64,000 bases of DNA, from contig NC_022793.1 of the NCBI RefSeq assembly GCF_000496595.1, forward strand, positions 1 to 64,000. The letters run 5' to 3'. The translations under genes and the position numbers were made by a program. This stretch comes from Candidatus Liberibacter americanus str. Sao Paulo (GTDB lineage: Bacteria > Pseudomonadota > Alphaproteobacteria > Rhizobiales > Rhizobiaceae). Numbering within the stretch: position 1 is the stretch's first letter; each line of letters opens with the position of its first letter. Below the pieces are notes generated by a model, which worked only from the letters and a program-made list of their open reading frames with translations, made no database searches and was not told the origin of the DNA. Of this stretch, positions 51,253 through 62,087 are shown one piece after another.

Positions 51253-51837
51253 CTAATTAACTATAAGAACTAGATTGCAATATAATCTACTTATCACTGG
51301 ATTAAAATCTCCCTGAATTTTGATAAAATAAATAAATTGATATAGACAAAACAGAAAAAACATTTAGCAATCAAAAAAAATAAGTAAAAGAAATGATATA
51401 AATTAAACTGAAAAGAAAGCCATCTGTTACATAAACTGTCGAAAAAATACAATTCTCAATAAAAATCTCATTCATTCACATAAAAAAATACAAGGCTAGG
51501 ATAGTTTACTTTAAAATTAGAAAAATGCAATATCAGCATATGATATTTGGAATTAACATATATGATTTTGCATGAATAATAGCAACAATAAATCTTATAA
51601 AAAATGTAATTTATAATATAGTTAAAAATATTCCAATATATCGAAAAAACTTCTTTCCTTTATAAAAGCAATCTACACATTTATAATTGATAAAACCTTA
51701 AAAAGATATAAATTTATAGATATATTAGTAGGCTTTTATAACACTATATGATAAAGTTTTAGTGTCAATATTATACTGATTTTGAAGTCATATTTATGTA
51801 GACATATCGGTATTATCTTATACATTGAAAGGTGCTT
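51253..51837. other. Gap between divergent TerC-family gene and fdxA
   Basis: This 585-bp stretch has no credible gene. In rhizobia a helicase and an S4-domain gene usually precede fdxA and may have been lost. A 6-bp hairpin, ACACTA (51741-51746) and TAGTGT (51760-51765), lies about 73-97 bp before fdxA. Confidence 0.5.
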
Positions 51838-52173
51838 ATGACATACGTAGTAACAGAAAATTGCATTTCATGTAAGCATACAGATTGTGTGGAGGTCTGT
51901 CCTGTAGATTGTTTTTACGAAGGAGAAAACTTCTTAGTAATAAATCCTGAAGAATGTATCGATTGCGGAGTATGCGAACCTGAATGTCCTGTTGATGCTA
52001 TCAAAGCTGATACTGAGACTGGATTGGACTTCTGGCTGGAAATAAACTCAAAATACTCCTCTCAATGGCCAAACATCACAGAAAAGAAAGATCCACTTCC
52101 TGAAGCAGCAGAAATGGACGGAGTAGAAGAAAAATATAAAAAGTATTTTTCTTCTACTCCTGGTGGAAATTAA
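51838..52173 (+). CDS. fdxA: Seven-iron ferredoxin FdxA
   Basis: The protein carries two cluster-binding cysteine sets near the N-terminus: [18 protein letters not shown], and [15 protein letters not shown]. This is the [3Fe-4S][4Fe-4S] pattern of FdxA. Length is 111 residues from the ATG at 51838, five bases after AAAGG; a GTG two codons earlier overlaps that site and is unlikely. carD follows after 249 bp, the usual rhizobial neighbour. Confidence 0.95.
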   Translation: MTYVVTENCISCKHTDCVEVCPVDCFYEGENFLVINPEECIDCGVCEPECPVDAIKADTETGLDFWLEINSKYSSQWPNITEKKDPLPEAAEMDGVEEKYKKYFSSTPGGN

Positions 52174-52422
52174 TAAAATTCAATCCAATATTTAACTATT
52201 AATAAATTATTTTGTGTATCTAAAAAAGTTAATTCTTGATTAAAACCTACTTTATAGTATACAATGGCCTCTGATATCTTTAAAACAGATGATTTAATTT
52301 ATATAGCGGATTAATTATGATTTGTGGCTAATTACTAGAGTTTTTATGATTTTTTCTTGATTATTCTTGTATTTTAGAAACTAACTTAATCCTATTTTTA
52401 TATTGTAATTAGAGGGGGAGGA

Positions 52423-52989
52423 ATGACAATCCAGCATAAAGGTTCTTTCGTACGCCAAGGCTTCAAAACAGGAGAGCATATCGTTTATCCCGCTCATGGT
52501 GTAGGCACTATAACAGAAATAAGAGAACAAGAAGTTGCTGGTATGAAGCTTGAGCTTTTTGTGATTGCATTTGATAAAGATAAAATGTGCTTAAAAGTTC
52601 CAGTTGAAAAAGCAATTGAAATCGGAATGCGCAAGCTTTCGGAAGCACATTTTGTAGAGAGAGCTCTCAAGCTTGTTCGTGGAAAAGCTAGAGTAAAGCG
52701 AACAATGTGGTCTCGCAGAGCTCAGGAGTATGATGCTAAAATAAATTCCGGAGATTTGATAGCAATTGCAGAAGTTGTTCGCGATCTGCACAGAACAGAT
52801 AATCAGCCGGAAAAATCTTATTCTGAACGCCAACTTTATGAGTCGGCTTTAGATCGTATGGTAAGAGAAGTAGCTGCTGTAAATAGCATTTCCGAACCAG
52901 AAGCCATAAACTTAATTGAGCTTAATCTTTCTTCGAAAAAATCCAAATCCAAAAAGGAGATAGGAGGAAGTCAAGAGGAAGCTGCGTAG
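52423..52989 (+). CDS. CarD/CdnL-family transcription regulator
   Basis: The N-terminal RNA-polymerase-interacting domain (GFKTGEHIVYPAHGVGTITEI, residues 12-70) is followed by a helical DNA-binding domain. CdnL proteins stabilise the open promoter complex at rRNA and other housekeeping promoters, important for growth control. A strong GGGGGAGG precedes the ATG. Length is 188. The lysine-rich and acidic tail is low-complexity. Confidence 0.93.
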   Translation: MTIQHKGSFVRQGFKTGEHIVYPAHGVGTITEIREQEVAGMKLELFVIAFDKDKMCLKVPVEKAIEIGMRKLSEAHFVERALKLVRGKARVKRTMWSRRAQEYDAKINSGDLIAIAEVVRDLHRTDNQPEKSYSERQLYESALDRMVREVAAVNSISEPEAINLIELNLSSKKSKSKKEIGGSQEEAA

Positions 52990-53046
52990 TAGCATTAATT
53001 TGTGTTTAGAGATAATAAATATGGATATTGCCTATATGAGATCAGA

Positions 53047-53071
53047 TTTATTATAACTTATCTATAATAAA
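53047..53071 (+). terminator. AT-rich hairpin after carD
   Basis: TTTATTATA (53047-53055) and TATAATAAA (53063-53071) form a perfect 9-bp stem with a 7-base loop, 57 bp after the carD stop. No U run follows, so its role as a terminator is uncertain. Confidence 0.35.
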
Positions 53072-53268
53072 ACTAAAAAAGGGATTAATATCCGTGACAT
53101 TTCGTTCAGTTTTATCTGTTTTTTACAATATATTATTATTTAGGTTTGAAAAAATTTAGATCATTGTTTGCTAAAAATTATAGTACTACAATTACTTATT
53201 TTAAACATAATGATAACAGGATGATTTGCCTCTCCTGGATTTATCATTTTTAAAGGGAATAATCATCT

Positions 53269-53844
53269 ATGGATCAGCAAGATTACAAAATAAGCGCAGT
53301 AGTTAGAAAAAATGTTGGGAAAGGCCATTCCCGTTTACTCCGCAGAAATGGCAGCATCCCTGCTACCGTCTATGGAAACAAATCTGAGCCTAAATCAATA
53401 GCATTGCCTGTAAAGGAAATATCACGAAGATTGCATAGTAAGAGGTTTACGACAACTGTTTTGACACTAGATGTTGAAAATGAGCTGATTAGTGTTCTTC
53501 CGAAAGATTATCAGCTTGATCCTGTAACTGATAATCTTATGCACGTTGATTTTCTAAGGATATATAAAGATTCTAATGTTTCTGTACAAATTCCAGTTCG
53601 TTTTATAAATGAAAATAAATCGATTGGAATAAAACAAGGGGGAATACTAAACGTGATCTGCCATGAGATATCCCTGCTCTGTCCAGCAAATAAAATACCA
53701 GATTCAATATCTGTTGATATTGGCGGATTGAAGATTGGTGACAGCATTCACCTTAAGGATTTATCTTTCCCAGAAGGAATTTCTCCAGTATCTAATTGTA
53801 ACATTACAATAGCTACAATTGTAGCCAATACATCAGATTTATAG
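53269..53844 (+). CDS. rplY: 50S ribosomal protein L25 (Ctc/TL5 type)
   Basis: L25 binds 5S rRNA. The N-terminal L25 domain (KGHSRLLRRNGSIPATVYGN, PKSIALPVKEI, LPKDYQLDPVTDNLMHVDFLRI) is followed by a C-terminal TL5 beta domain, giving the long Ctc form of 191 residues. The pth and ychF genes that usually follow in rhizobia are absent; aspS converges instead. Confidence 0.95.
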   Translation: MDQQDYKISAVVRKNVGKGHSRLLRRNGSIPATVYGNKSEPKSIALPVKEISRRLHSKRFTTTVLTLDVENELISVLPKDYQLDPVTDNLMHVDFLRIYKDSNVSVQIPVRFINENKSIGIKQGGILNVICHEISLLCPANKIPDSISVDIGGLKIGDSIHLKDLSFPEGISPVSNCNITIATIVANTSDL

Positions 53845-53851
53845 ATATACA

Positions 53852-53873
53852 CAAATAAATTTAATTTTATTTG
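53852..53873. terminator. Short hairpin just after rplY
   Basis: CAAATAAA (53852-53859) and TTTATTTG (53866-53873) make an 8-bp stem with loop TTTAAT, 8 bp past the rplY stop. It may act with the stronger hairpin at 53921-53954. Confidence 0.4.
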
Positions 53874-53920
53874 ATAAAAGATAACATATTATTTAACGCA
53901 TTGTCTTCATTTTTGAAATA

Positions 53921-53954
53921 TAAGAACGGTATTAATATATAAATACTGTTCTTA
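53921..53954. terminator. Strong hairpin between convergent rplY and aspS
   Basis: TAAGAACGGTATT (53921-53933) and AATACTGTTCTTA (53942-53954) form a 13-bp stem with one G-U pair and an 8-base loop, followed on the plus strand by CATTTTAGTTTT. It is the most stable stem I found between convergent genes here, and probably a bidirectional terminator. Confidence 0.65.
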
Positions 53955-54059
53955 CATTTTAGTTTTGAGTGATTGCCGTTTAAAGGGTTGGTGTATACTT
54001 TTATTAAAAGATAAAGTTATAATATTGCATATAATCTTATAATCTTAGATAGTATTTGA

Positions 54060-55853
54060 TTATAACTTGTCTTTATTGTTATCTATGACGCGCAATCCTA
54101 GCTCACGAAGTTGGCTAGGACTCGCAGCAGAAGGCGCTCCCATAAGCAAGTCGCAAAAATTTTGGCTCATAGGAAATAACGATATATCTCTAACATTTTT
54201 TGCATCTAAAAGAAGCATAACTATCCTATCTATTCCAGCAGCCATACCACCATGCGGAGGCATCCCGCATTGAAAAGCACGATATAATCCTCCAAAACGA
54301 TTTTCAACCATACATTTATCTATACCAACGTTTGAAAATGCCTTAATCATTAATTCAGATATATGATTCCTAATTCCACCAGAAGCAATTTCAAATCCAT
54401 TACATACCAAATCGTATTGGAAGGCCTTTACAGATAAAAGATCTTTCTTTTCAAGAGATGCCATCCCTTCTTGCGGCATAGAAAATGGATTATGAGCAAA
54501 ATCTATTTTCTTTTTTTCTTCATTCCATTCATAAAAAGGAAAGTCTACAATCCAACATAGCTCAAAACTATTATTATCAATAATTCCTAATTCTTGAGCT
54601 ATATGATTACGCGCTTCCCCAGCAAATTTATAAAATATTGATGGATTTCCAGCAACAAAAAAACATGCATCTCCATCCTTCATATTAAGCTGAGAACGAA
54701 TATCTTCGGTATTTTTATGGCTAAGATGCTTAGCAATAGGACCTGATCCTATCAAAGAGCATCCTTCTAATTTCCATAAAATATAAGCAAGTCCAGGGTG
54801 TCCTTTAGATTGTGCCCATGCATTCATACGATCACAAAAAGCACGATTAACAGCCTTTTTAGCAGGGATTGCCCAAATTTCATATTCTGAATTAGAAGCT
54901 AACATATTAGAAAATAATTTAAAACCAGACCCAATAAAATGATTTGTAACATTAGCCATAGTAATAGGATTGCGCAAATCAGGCTTGTCTGATCCATAAA
55001 TACGGATAGCATCGTCATATTTAACTCGTGGAAAACTCTGAGTCACACTCTTTTCATTGGAAAATTCCTCGAAAACATCACGTATAATAGGCTCCATAGT
55101 AGTTAAAACATCTTCTTGCTCAACAAAACTCATCTCAATATCAAGCTGATAAAACTCTCCTGGCAATCTATCAGATCTAGGATCCTCATCACGAAAACAA
55201 GGAGCTATTTGGAAATATCGATCGAAACCAGATGCCATTAAAAGTTGCTTATATTGTTGCGGCGCCTGAGGAAGAGCATAAAAAAGACCTTGATTAACTC
55301 TGCTTGGAACAAGAAAATCTCTAGCTCCTTCTGGAGAAGAAGCTGTCAAAATTGGCGTAGAATATTCAACAAAGTTATTTTCATTCATACGACGCCTCAT
55401 AGATGCAATAATCTGAGATCTTTTTACGATATTTTTGTGCAAAGTATCACGACGCAAATCAAGAAATCGATATTTAAAACGAATATTCTCAGGGTATTCT
55501 TTCTCTCCAAAAACCGGCAAAGGAAGATCTTCTGAGACAGAAATAATCTCTATCTCCTGTGCATATACTTCAATTTCACCAGTTATAATATTTGGATTGA
55601 TAGTATCTTGGTTCCTAGATTTAACTAAACCATCAATTCTAATAACCCATTCACTACGCACAGACTTAGCAAGATCAAAACAAGAAGACTCAGGATTTGC
55701 TACTATTTGCGTTATACCATAATGATCACGCACATCTAGAAAAATTACACCTCCGTGTAGACGAACACGATGAACCCAGCCTGCAAGACGCACAAAAGAG
55801 TCAACATCTGAGATTCTAAGATCTCCACAATAATGAGTACGATAACGATGCAT
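54060..55853 (-). CDS. aspS: Aspartyl-tRNA synthetase (AspRS)
   Basis: The protein starts [13 protein letters not shown] and has the anticodon-binding OB fold at residues 1-110, class II motif 2 ([24 protein letters not shown]), the bacterial GAD insertion at about 290-420, and motif 3 [13 protein letters not shown]. Length is 597. The frame is open to a TTG three codons earlier, but the family starts at this ATG. Alphaproteobacterial AspRS is often non-discriminating when GatCAB is present; that cannot be judged here. Confidence 0.97.
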   Translation of the reverse strand: MHRYRTHYCGDLRISDVDSFVRLAGWVHRVRLHGGVIFLDVRDHYGITQIVANPESSCFDLAKSVRSEWVIRIDGLVKSRNQDTINPNIITGEIEVYAQEIEIISVSEDLPLPVFGEKEYPENIRFKYRFLDLRRDTLHKNIVKRSQIIASMRRRMNENNFVEYSTPILTASSPEGARDFLVPSRVNQGLFYALPQAPQQYKQLLMASGFDRYFQIAPCFRDEDPRSDRLPGEFYQLDIEMSFVEQEDVLTTMEPIIRDVFEEFSNEKSVTQSFPRVKYDDAIRIYGSDKPDLRNPITMANVTNHFIGSGFKLFSNMLASNSEYEIWAIPAKKAVNRAFCDRMNAWAQSKGHPGLAYILWKLEGCSLIGSGPIAKHLSHKNTEDIRSQLNMKDGDACFFVAGNPSIFYKFAGEARNHIAQELGIIDNNSFELCWIVDFPFYEWNEEKKKIDFAHNPFSMPQEGMASLEKKDLLSVKAFQYDLVCNGFEIASGGIRNHISELMIKAFSNVGIDKCMVENRFGGLYRAFQCGMPPHGGMAAGIDRIVMLLLDAKNVRDISLFPMSQNFCDLLMGAPSAASPSQLRELGLRVIDNNKDKL

Positions 55854-56222
55854 AAGACACAAAAAACCCTATAAAATAACAGTAAAATTAATATCAAGAA
55901 AGAAAGCAATTATTGCATATATAAAATGAATCATTCTTTTAAAGTTGTACTTGCTATACACAATATAATTTTTATGATCTTTCATAAAATAAAAAACTTC
56001 CCCATATAACATCACATAACGTCACCATTAAATGAATTGCAATTCAATATATAAACAACCATTGCTACTTCTATCTAAAAAAATAATATTAGAAACTAAC
56101 ACAGTTTCATCCATAAAACACAGCAATTTAATATAAAAAATCCAAAACTTAAAAAGTACAAGAGATTTGGATATATATTAAAGAAAAAATATCCTATGCT
56201 AGCATGAATTATATTAATTTCG
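55854..56222. other. Gap between carA and aspS
   Basis: This 369-bp stretch lies downstream of carA and upstream of aspS on the minus strand. No gene or clear structure is seen. Confidence 0.5.
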
Positions 56223-57410
56223 CTATAAACCTTTTCTAATACGCATAAAGTCCACGAAATAAGAAAAAAGATAGTGACTATCTTGAGGACCTGGAGAAGA
56301 TTCTGGATGATATTGAACGGAAAAAACAGGCTTATCAATAATGCGCAATCCACAATTGCTTTTATCAAACAGTGAAATATGAGTCTCTTCTATATTTGCC
56401 GGCAAAGTTTTGGAATCTATTGCGAAACCGTGATTCATAGATACTATTTCTACTTTTCCAGTTAAGAGATTCTTTACAGGGTGATTTGCACCATGATGCC
56501 CCTGATGCATCTTAACAGATCTAGCACCAAGTGATAGTCCTAACAATTGATGTCCCAAACAAATACCAAAAATAGGAAGACCGAAATCAATAAGATCACA
56601 AATAATAGGAGATGCATAATCAGCAGTTATAACAGGATCACCAGGACCATTCGAAAGAACTATCCCATCTGGAGAAAAAGACAATATCTCTTTAGCAGAA
56701 GTATCTGCTGGAACTATAGTTATTTTACAGCCTAAATCAACTAAATGTCTTAGAATATTGCTTTTAACTCCATAATCAACGCAAACGACGTGATATATAG
56801 CATCATTTTCATTAAGGAAAGAAGCCTCTCTTCCCCATTGCCAAGTTTTCTCCAGCCAAGATATATTTTTAGGTGCTGTAGCACGCATTACTAATTCAGA
56901 ATCTTTTAAATAATTATAATTTTGAACCCTTGATTTTAGATCTTCAATATCGAATTGACCATTGGGATTATGGGCTATAACAGCATTTGATACGCCATTA
57001 TCGCGTATCCAAATAGTCAAAGCTCTAGTATCAACACCCGATAATCCAATAATTCCACAGGACTTTAACCAATCATCAAAATGCATATTCGAACGATAGT
57101 TTGAGGGATCTGTAATCTCAGATTTCAAAACAAGTCCAAAAGCTCCCTTGAATTTTTTTGTAGATAAGTATTCAAAGTCCTCATTATTGACGCCAACATT
57201 TCCTATGTGCGGAAAGGTAAAATTAACTATCTGGCCTAAGTAAGATGGGTCAGTTAAAATTTCCTGATATCCAGTTAAAGATGTATTAAAACAAATCTCA
57301 GCCTGTATAGAACCAGTTGCACCACAGCCCATACCTTCAATAACACTACCATCCGCAAGAACTAAAACCGCTGTATTATTCTTAATATTCCATCGAGCAG
57401 TCATAGCCAT
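56223..57410 (-). CDS. carA: Carbamoyl-phosphate synthase small subunit
   Basis: CarA hydrolyses glutamine and passes ammonia to CarB for arginine and pyrimidine synthesis. The N-terminal domain (AVLVLADGSVIEGMGCGATG) and the class I glutaminase domain with FGICLGHQLLGLS (nucleophile Cys) and VQYHPESSPGP are complete. Length is 395, normal. carB is not adjacent, as is common in rhizobia. Confidence 0.97.
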   Translation of the reverse strand: MAMTARWNIKNNTAVLVLADGSVIEGMGCGATGSIQAEICFNTSLTGYQEILTDPSYLGQIVNFTFPHIGNVGVNNEDFEYLSTKKFKGAFGLVLKSEITDPSNYRSNMHFDDWLKSCGIIGLSGVDTRALTIWIRDNGVSNAVIAHNPNGQFDIEDLKSRVQNYNYLKDSELVMRATAPKNISWLEKTWQWGREASFLNENDAIYHVVCVDYGVKSNILRHLVDLGCKITIVPADTSAKEILSFSPDGIVLSNGPGDPVITADYASPIICDLIDFGLPIFGICLGHQLLGLSLGARSVKMHQGHHGANHPVKNLLTGKVEIVSMNHGFAIDSKTLPANIEETHISLFDKSNCGLRIIDKPVFSVQYHPESSPGPQDSHYLFSYFVDFMRIRKGL

Positions 57411-57838
57411 ATAATTAATCCAATCAAATAAAAATATAACATCATTCTCACATAAATATTATATACATACCTATATATGACATATAAAAAAATATTTATT
57501 AATTATATTATATTGTATATATTAAATGAAAATGATATTCTTTACTGCAAGTAAAAATATGATTTTTGTGTTTATAAGTCAATTTTATATTCTAAATAAA
57601 ATTAAATTCGTATATTCGCAAATTGTTTTTCATAATATATTACAATATATTGCGTTCCAATGAACTAAATATGATTATGCTTGAGCTGACATATTATTAG
57701 TGAAATGATTAATAATAATTGATCGTGTGTTTATATGTGTTTAAATTTGAATTTTGTATGAATATATTTTATAATGTTTTTGGTCTGCGATTATTTGTGC
57801 AAACTGTTGCGTAAATTAATAATGTAAAGGAGAATATG
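57411..57838. other. Divergent promoter region carA / TPR gene
   Basis: This 428-bp stretch is extremely AT-rich and must hold promoters for both directions. No gene is seen. GatB/YqeY-type genes often lie beside carA in rhizobia but are not here. Confidence 0.5.
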
Positions 57839-58489
57839 ATGGCATCTACTGAAAATAAGGGATCTATCAAAGAAAAGGCGTGTAAAATTAAGCCTTACCT
57901 CTATAAATTAATTTTACCTTTAATTATTTTGATTTGTTTATTAGCAGGAGCGGTATTTTACTTATTTAGTTATAGTAATACATCTTATGATCCTGTGGTA
58001 GATAGATTTTCAAATGCAGTAATTTTATTTGAAAATGATAATTTTGACGAAGCTGATAAAGCTTTTCAAAAAATATCTTCCCAAGGAATAAATCCTTATT
58101 CTTTCTTAGCACGTATGTATAGTGCATCGATACTTGTTAAAAAAAATGATTTACATAATGCAGCAAATAAACTTCTAGCAATTGCCGATGACAATGCTAT
58201 TCCTTCTATAATTCGTGATATAGCAACTATAAACGCTGTTCAGATTCTTATAGATCATGCAAAATATGATGAGATATCTAAAATATTACAAAAGTTTAAT
58301 AATCCATCGAGTAATATGCATTACTCGGCGACCCGAATCCTTGGATTGGCTGAATTAAAAGCTGGAAATATTGAAAAGGCAAAAAAAATATTAGAAAGCA
58401 TCACTAAAGATACTAGAGCTAATCCTAGGTTAAGAGATAGTAGTAAAATGATACTCGAAAATATTGCCTCTTCTGGCAAGATAAAATAA
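57839..58489 (+). CDS. Membrane-anchored TPR-like protein (YfgM-like)
   Basis: A single transmembrane segment at about residues 24-46 (LILPLIILICLLAGAVFYLF) is followed by a periplasmic helical repeat region resembling the YfgM/TPR_21 domain. Rhizobiales keep such a gene directly upstream of der, as here (27 bp spacing). E. coli YfgM is linked to the SecYEG translocon and the BamB operon. A GGAG six bases before the ATG at 57839 favours it over the ATG at 57836. Confidence 0.8.
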   Translation: MASTENKGSIKEKACKIKPYLYKLILPLIILICLLAGAVFYLFSYSNTSYDPVVDRFSNAVILFENDNFDEADKAFQKISSQGINPYSFLARMYSASILVKKNDLHNAANKLLAIADDNAIPSIIRDIATINAVQILIDHAKYDEISKILQKFNNPSSNMHYSATRILGLAELKAGNIEKAKKILESITKDTRANPRLRDSSKMILENIASSGKIK

Positions 58490-58516
58490 GAAAATTAATT
58501 TTTTTGTGAAATAAAT

Positions 58517-59932
58517 ATGGTCTATACGATTGCCATCGTTGGAGCTCCAAATGTCGGTAAATCTACTCTTTTTAATCGCCTTGTTAAAAAGAGGATGGCT
58601 ATCGTTGGAAATATTAAAGGTATAACTCGTGATCGTTTATATGGAATCGCGACTATTAACGGATTAGAGTTCAATATTATTGATACAGCTGGAATAGAGG
58701 AAGGAAATAAAAGCTCCATCGTAAAAAAAGTTAAAGATCAAACAGAATTAGCTATTTGTGAAGCACATATAGCTCTTTTTGTTATTGATTTTAAGGCTGG
58801 TATTACACCTTATGATAGTTTAATGGCTAAATTCCTGCGAAAAAAGGATATACCTATTGTTGTTGTAGCCAATAAAATGGATACAAGAATAGCCAACAGT
58901 AACTTTTATGATATATTCTCACTTGGTTTTGAAGATATAGCAGATATTTCTGCTGAACATGGAAGCGGAATATCTGAACTTTACAATATAATTATAAAAT
59001 GCATAAAAAAAAGCTATCCTAGCAGTAACATAGAAAATCTAGGTTATTATTCTAATACAGGCAAAATAGACTATGAAAGCGATCATAATAAGATCGTCAT
59101 GAAAAAAAAATCTGAAAAAATCAGTAAAAAGCCTATACGCATCGCTGTAGTTGGAAGACCTAATGTTGGAAAATCAACTCTTATAAATCGTTTTGTTGGC
59201 CATAATCGCCTTGTATCAGCAGCTGAAACTGGAACCACTAGAGATTCAATTGCTGTACAATGGAATTGGAATAATCATCTAATCGAAATGATTGACACAG
59301 CAGGCATGAGGAAAAGTGCTCGTATTGTGGAAAGAATAGAAAAGCTTTCTGTAGAAAAAAGTTTAAAATCTATACGTGCCTGCGAAACAACGATAGTTGT
59401 TTTAGACGCAACCGTACCTTTAGAAAAACAGGATCTGCAAATAGTAGATTCAGTACTTATTACAGGAAGAGCGGCTGTTCTTGCTTTTAATAAGTGGGAT
59501 ATGATAAAAAATAGATCAGAACTTCTACAAGATCTACGCAAAAAAACAATAAATAATTTGCCGCAAGTAGGAAATATTAGAATAGCTACTATTTCAGGGA
59601 ATACAGGAGAAGGTCTTAATGATCTTATGTCATCTGTATTGGAAATAAATAAGTTATGGAAAATTAGAATCACAACCAGCCGTCTTAACATTTGGATGAA
59701 AGAAACTCAAATGAAAAATATGGCTCCAACAGTATCCGGTCGTTATAATAACTTAAAATACATAACACAAATAAAATCATCACCTCCTTCTTTCGCAATA
59801 TTTTGCAGCTATCCGAAAGATATACCTGAATCTTATAAAAGATATTTGATGAATAGATTGAGAATTGATTTTTCTTTATCAGGAATTCCAATCAGAATGA
59901 GCTTTCGATCATCTAAAAACCCTTATGTTTAA
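58517..59932 (+). CDS. der: Ribosome-assembly GTPase Der (EngA)
   Basis: Der has two tandem GTPase domains and a C-terminal KH-like domain and is essential for 50S maturation. G1 motifs are GAPNVGKSTLFNR (residue 8) and GRPNVGKSTLINR (about 215); G3 motifs are DTAGIE and DTAGMR; G4 motifs are NKMD and NKWD. Length is 471, normal. It is in an operon with the TPR gene upstream. Confidence 0.98.
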   Translation: MVYTIAIVGAPNVGKSTLFNRLVKKRMAIVGNIKGITRDRLYGIATINGLEFNIIDTAGIEEGNKSSIVKKVKDQTELAICEAHIALFVIDFKAGITPYDSLMAKFLRKKDIPIVVVANKMDTRIANSNFYDIFSLGFEDIADISAEHGSGISELYNIIIKCIKKSYPSSNIENLGYYSNTGKIDYESDHNKIVMKKKSEKISKKPIRIAVVGRPNVGKSTLINRFVGHNRLVSAAETGTTRDSIAVQWNWNNHLIEMIDTAGMRKSARIVERIEKLSVEKSLKSIRACETTIVVLDATVPLEKQDLQIVDSVLITGRAAVLAFNKWDMIKNRSELLQDLRKKTINNLPQVGNIRIATISGNTGEGLNDLMSSVLEINKLWKIRITTSRLNIWMKETQMKNMAPTVSGRYNNLKYITQIKSSPPSFAIFCSYPKDIPESYKRYLMNRLRIDFSLSGIPIRMSFRSSKNPYV

Positions 59933-60130
59933 AAATAAAACAATTAACCAGTTAATATATAGAAGATTATTGTATTTATTAAAATTAGATAGAATAATTA
60001 TAAATTATTAATCCAAAGGTGTATATAAATAAAATATATATTATCGCTGTATAAATATATTTATTAATATCTTATATATAAAATATAATTTACTTATATA
60101 TTTTGATAATAATATATTTTTCACAATAAA

Positions 60131-60835
60131 TTAGTTAAAAATTTTTTTAAAAGATAGATATGTCGTGTTACGACCTGAATATTTAGCTTTTTCCTCATAA
60201 TATGTTGGAACCCAATCATTAAAAGGATTTGTCCAATTTGAGCTATCTTCTGCGATCCACTGAAACGAATTATTGTTAAAAAAATATAATAATGTCCAAT
60301 TAACATAATGATTAATATCGGAAGCAAAGTAAAACATACCATTTCGCTTTAAAACACGCGCAAAACGATTAATGTTCTTTTGAGAAATAAATCTTCTTTT
60401 CCAATGTTTTTTCTTAATCCAAGGATCAGGATATAAAAGATAAATTACATCAATAGAATTACTAGGAAGCCAATCCAATAAATTAATTGCATTATCATCA
60501 TAAAGAAGAATATTACTTAGTTTTAAGTCTTCTAAGCTTTTAACACACTTTGCCAGTGAATTTACAAATGGCTCTGCTCCAATAAAACCAACATTAGGAT
60601 TATTTATAGCTTGTCTGAGCAAGTGCTCACCTCTTCCAAAACCTATTTCTAATCTAACCTCATTGACAGGTATTGGAAAAATATCATTAAATGGAAATGC
60701 TGGAGATAAATCAAGATCAATTTTCCATTTTGGCAAATGATTATTTATTATATATAGAAGATAATCACTTAATGATCTACCACGACAACGTCCATATAAT
60801 AATTCAGACGGAATACGGCTATTATCATTATGCAT
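60131..60835 (-). CDS. trmB: tRNA (guanine-N7-)-methyltransferase
   Basis: TrmB makes m7G46 in tRNAs. Visible motifs are RLEIGFGRGEHLLRQA (SAM site), GAEPFVNSLAKCV, YLLYPDPWIKKKHWKRRF (substrate and catalytic block) and FYFASDI. Length is 234, normal. It starts 7 bp after metK, as in other rhizobia, and is probably cotranscribed with it. Confidence 0.95.
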   Translation of the reverse strand: MHNDNSRIPSELLYGRCRGRSLSDYLLYIINNHLPKWKIDLDLSPAFPFNDIFPIPVNEVRLEIGFGRGEHLLRQAINNPNVGFIGAEPFVNSLAKCVKSLEDLKLSNILLYDDNAINLLDWLPSNSIDVIYLLYPDPWIKKKHWKRRFISQKNINRFARVLKRNGMFYFASDINHYVNWTLLYFFNNNSFQWIAEDSSNWTNPFNDWVPTYYEEKAKYSGRNTTYLSFKKIFN

Positions 60836-60842
60836 AAATTAC

Positions 60843-62087
60843 TCACAAACCAACACTATTTCTAAGAGAATCAACTAAATTCAATGACTCCCAAGGAAAA
60901 AAACCATCCTTATCCGCAATACGTCCAAAATGTCCATAAACAGAAGTTTTTGCATAAATCGGCCGATTAAGATTAAGATGTTCACTTATACCAGAAACAG
61001 AAAGATCCATTAATTCACTGATTGCTTTCTCAACTATAACTTCATTAATTTTACCAGAATTATGAAGATCTACAAAAATAGACAACGGTCTTGATATTCC
61101 AATTGCATAAGAAAGCTGTATAGTACAGCGGTCAGATAAACCAGCTGCAACGATATTTTTTGCTAAATAACGAGCTGCATAAGCAGCAGTTCTATCAACT
61201 TTGGTAACATCTTTTCCAGAGAAAGCCCCTCCTCCATGAGGAGCAGATCCTCCGTACGTATCTACCATGATTTTTCGGCCAGTTAAGCCAGTATCTCCAT
61301 TTGGTCCTCCAACAATAAATTTACCTGCAGGATTTATATACCATCTGCAATTAGAAGATATTTTAATACCTTTTAAAGCCATAAGAATATAAGGCTCTAC
61401 GACAGACTGAATTTTATCTCTATCCCAAAAAGGGTTATAATGTTGTGTGGATAGCACTATTGATTCAACTTCAAAGGGCTTCTTATCTACATAACGGATA
61501 GTAATTTGACTCTTAGCATCAGGACCTAACTCAGATACATCATCATCCCAACTATTTTTACGTGCATCAGCAAGAAATCTAAGGATACGATGTGCATAAT
61601 AAATTGGAGCAGGCATAAAATCTGATGTTTCCCGACAGGCATATCCAAACATAATTCCTTGATCACCAGAACCTTGATTGCTATTATCATCGATAGCATT
61701 ATCAACACCACGTGCGATATCAATAGATTGGGAGTGCAATAATATTTCAATATCAACTGTCTCCCAATGGAATCCGTCTTGTTCATAACCAATATGACGT
61801 ATTACTGAACGAACAAGTATTTTAAATTTATCCTTATCTACAACACACTTACCAGTTATAGGATCTACTTTTGAAAGGCTATCCGGAAGACGCACCTCTC
61901 CTGCAACTATAACCCTATTTGTCGTAACCATAACCTCACATGCAACACGAACATTTTTCACATCCATTTTGCTAATTACGGCTTCGCGGTAAACAAAATC
62001 GACAATTTCATCAGATATACGATCACATATCTTATCAGGATGCCCCTCTGAAACGGATTCACTAGTAAAAAGATAATCAGTACGCAT
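60843..62087 (-). CDS. metK: S-adenosylmethionine synthetase
   Basis: MetK makes SAM from methionine and ATP. Signatures are [20 protein letters not shown] at the N-terminus, [12 protein letters not shown] (the catalytic hexapeptide region) and [19 protein letters not shown]. Length is 414, normal. A GGGGTG precedes the ATG. The 1-kb space upstream holds no SAM riboswitch I can recognise. It supplies the several methyltransferases in the window. Confidence 0.98.
   Translation of the reverse strand: MRTDYLFTSESVSEGHPDKICDRISDEIVDFVYREAVISKMDVKNVRVACEVMVTTNRVIVAGEVRLPDSLSKVDPITGKCVVDKDKFKILVRSVIRHIGYEQDGFHWETVDIEILLHSQSIDIARGVDNAIDDNSNQGSGDQGIMFGYACRETSDFMPAPIYYAHRILRFLADARKNSWDDDVSELGPDAKSQITIRYVDKKPFEVESIVLSTQHYNPFWDRDKIQSVVEPYILMALKGIKISSNCRWYINPAGKFIVGGPNGDTGLTGRKIMVDTYGGSAPHGGGAFSGKDVTKVDRTAAYAARYLAKNIVAAGLSDRCTIQLSYAIGISRPLSIFVDLHNSGKINEVIVEKAISELMDLSVSGISEHLNLNRPIYAKTSVYGHFGRIADKDGFFPWESLNLVDSLRNSVGL

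Noticed and set aside
56096..56368. 90-codon minus-strand frame overlapping the end of carA
   Set aside because: It overlaps carA in another frame, and the part outside carA is low-complexity.
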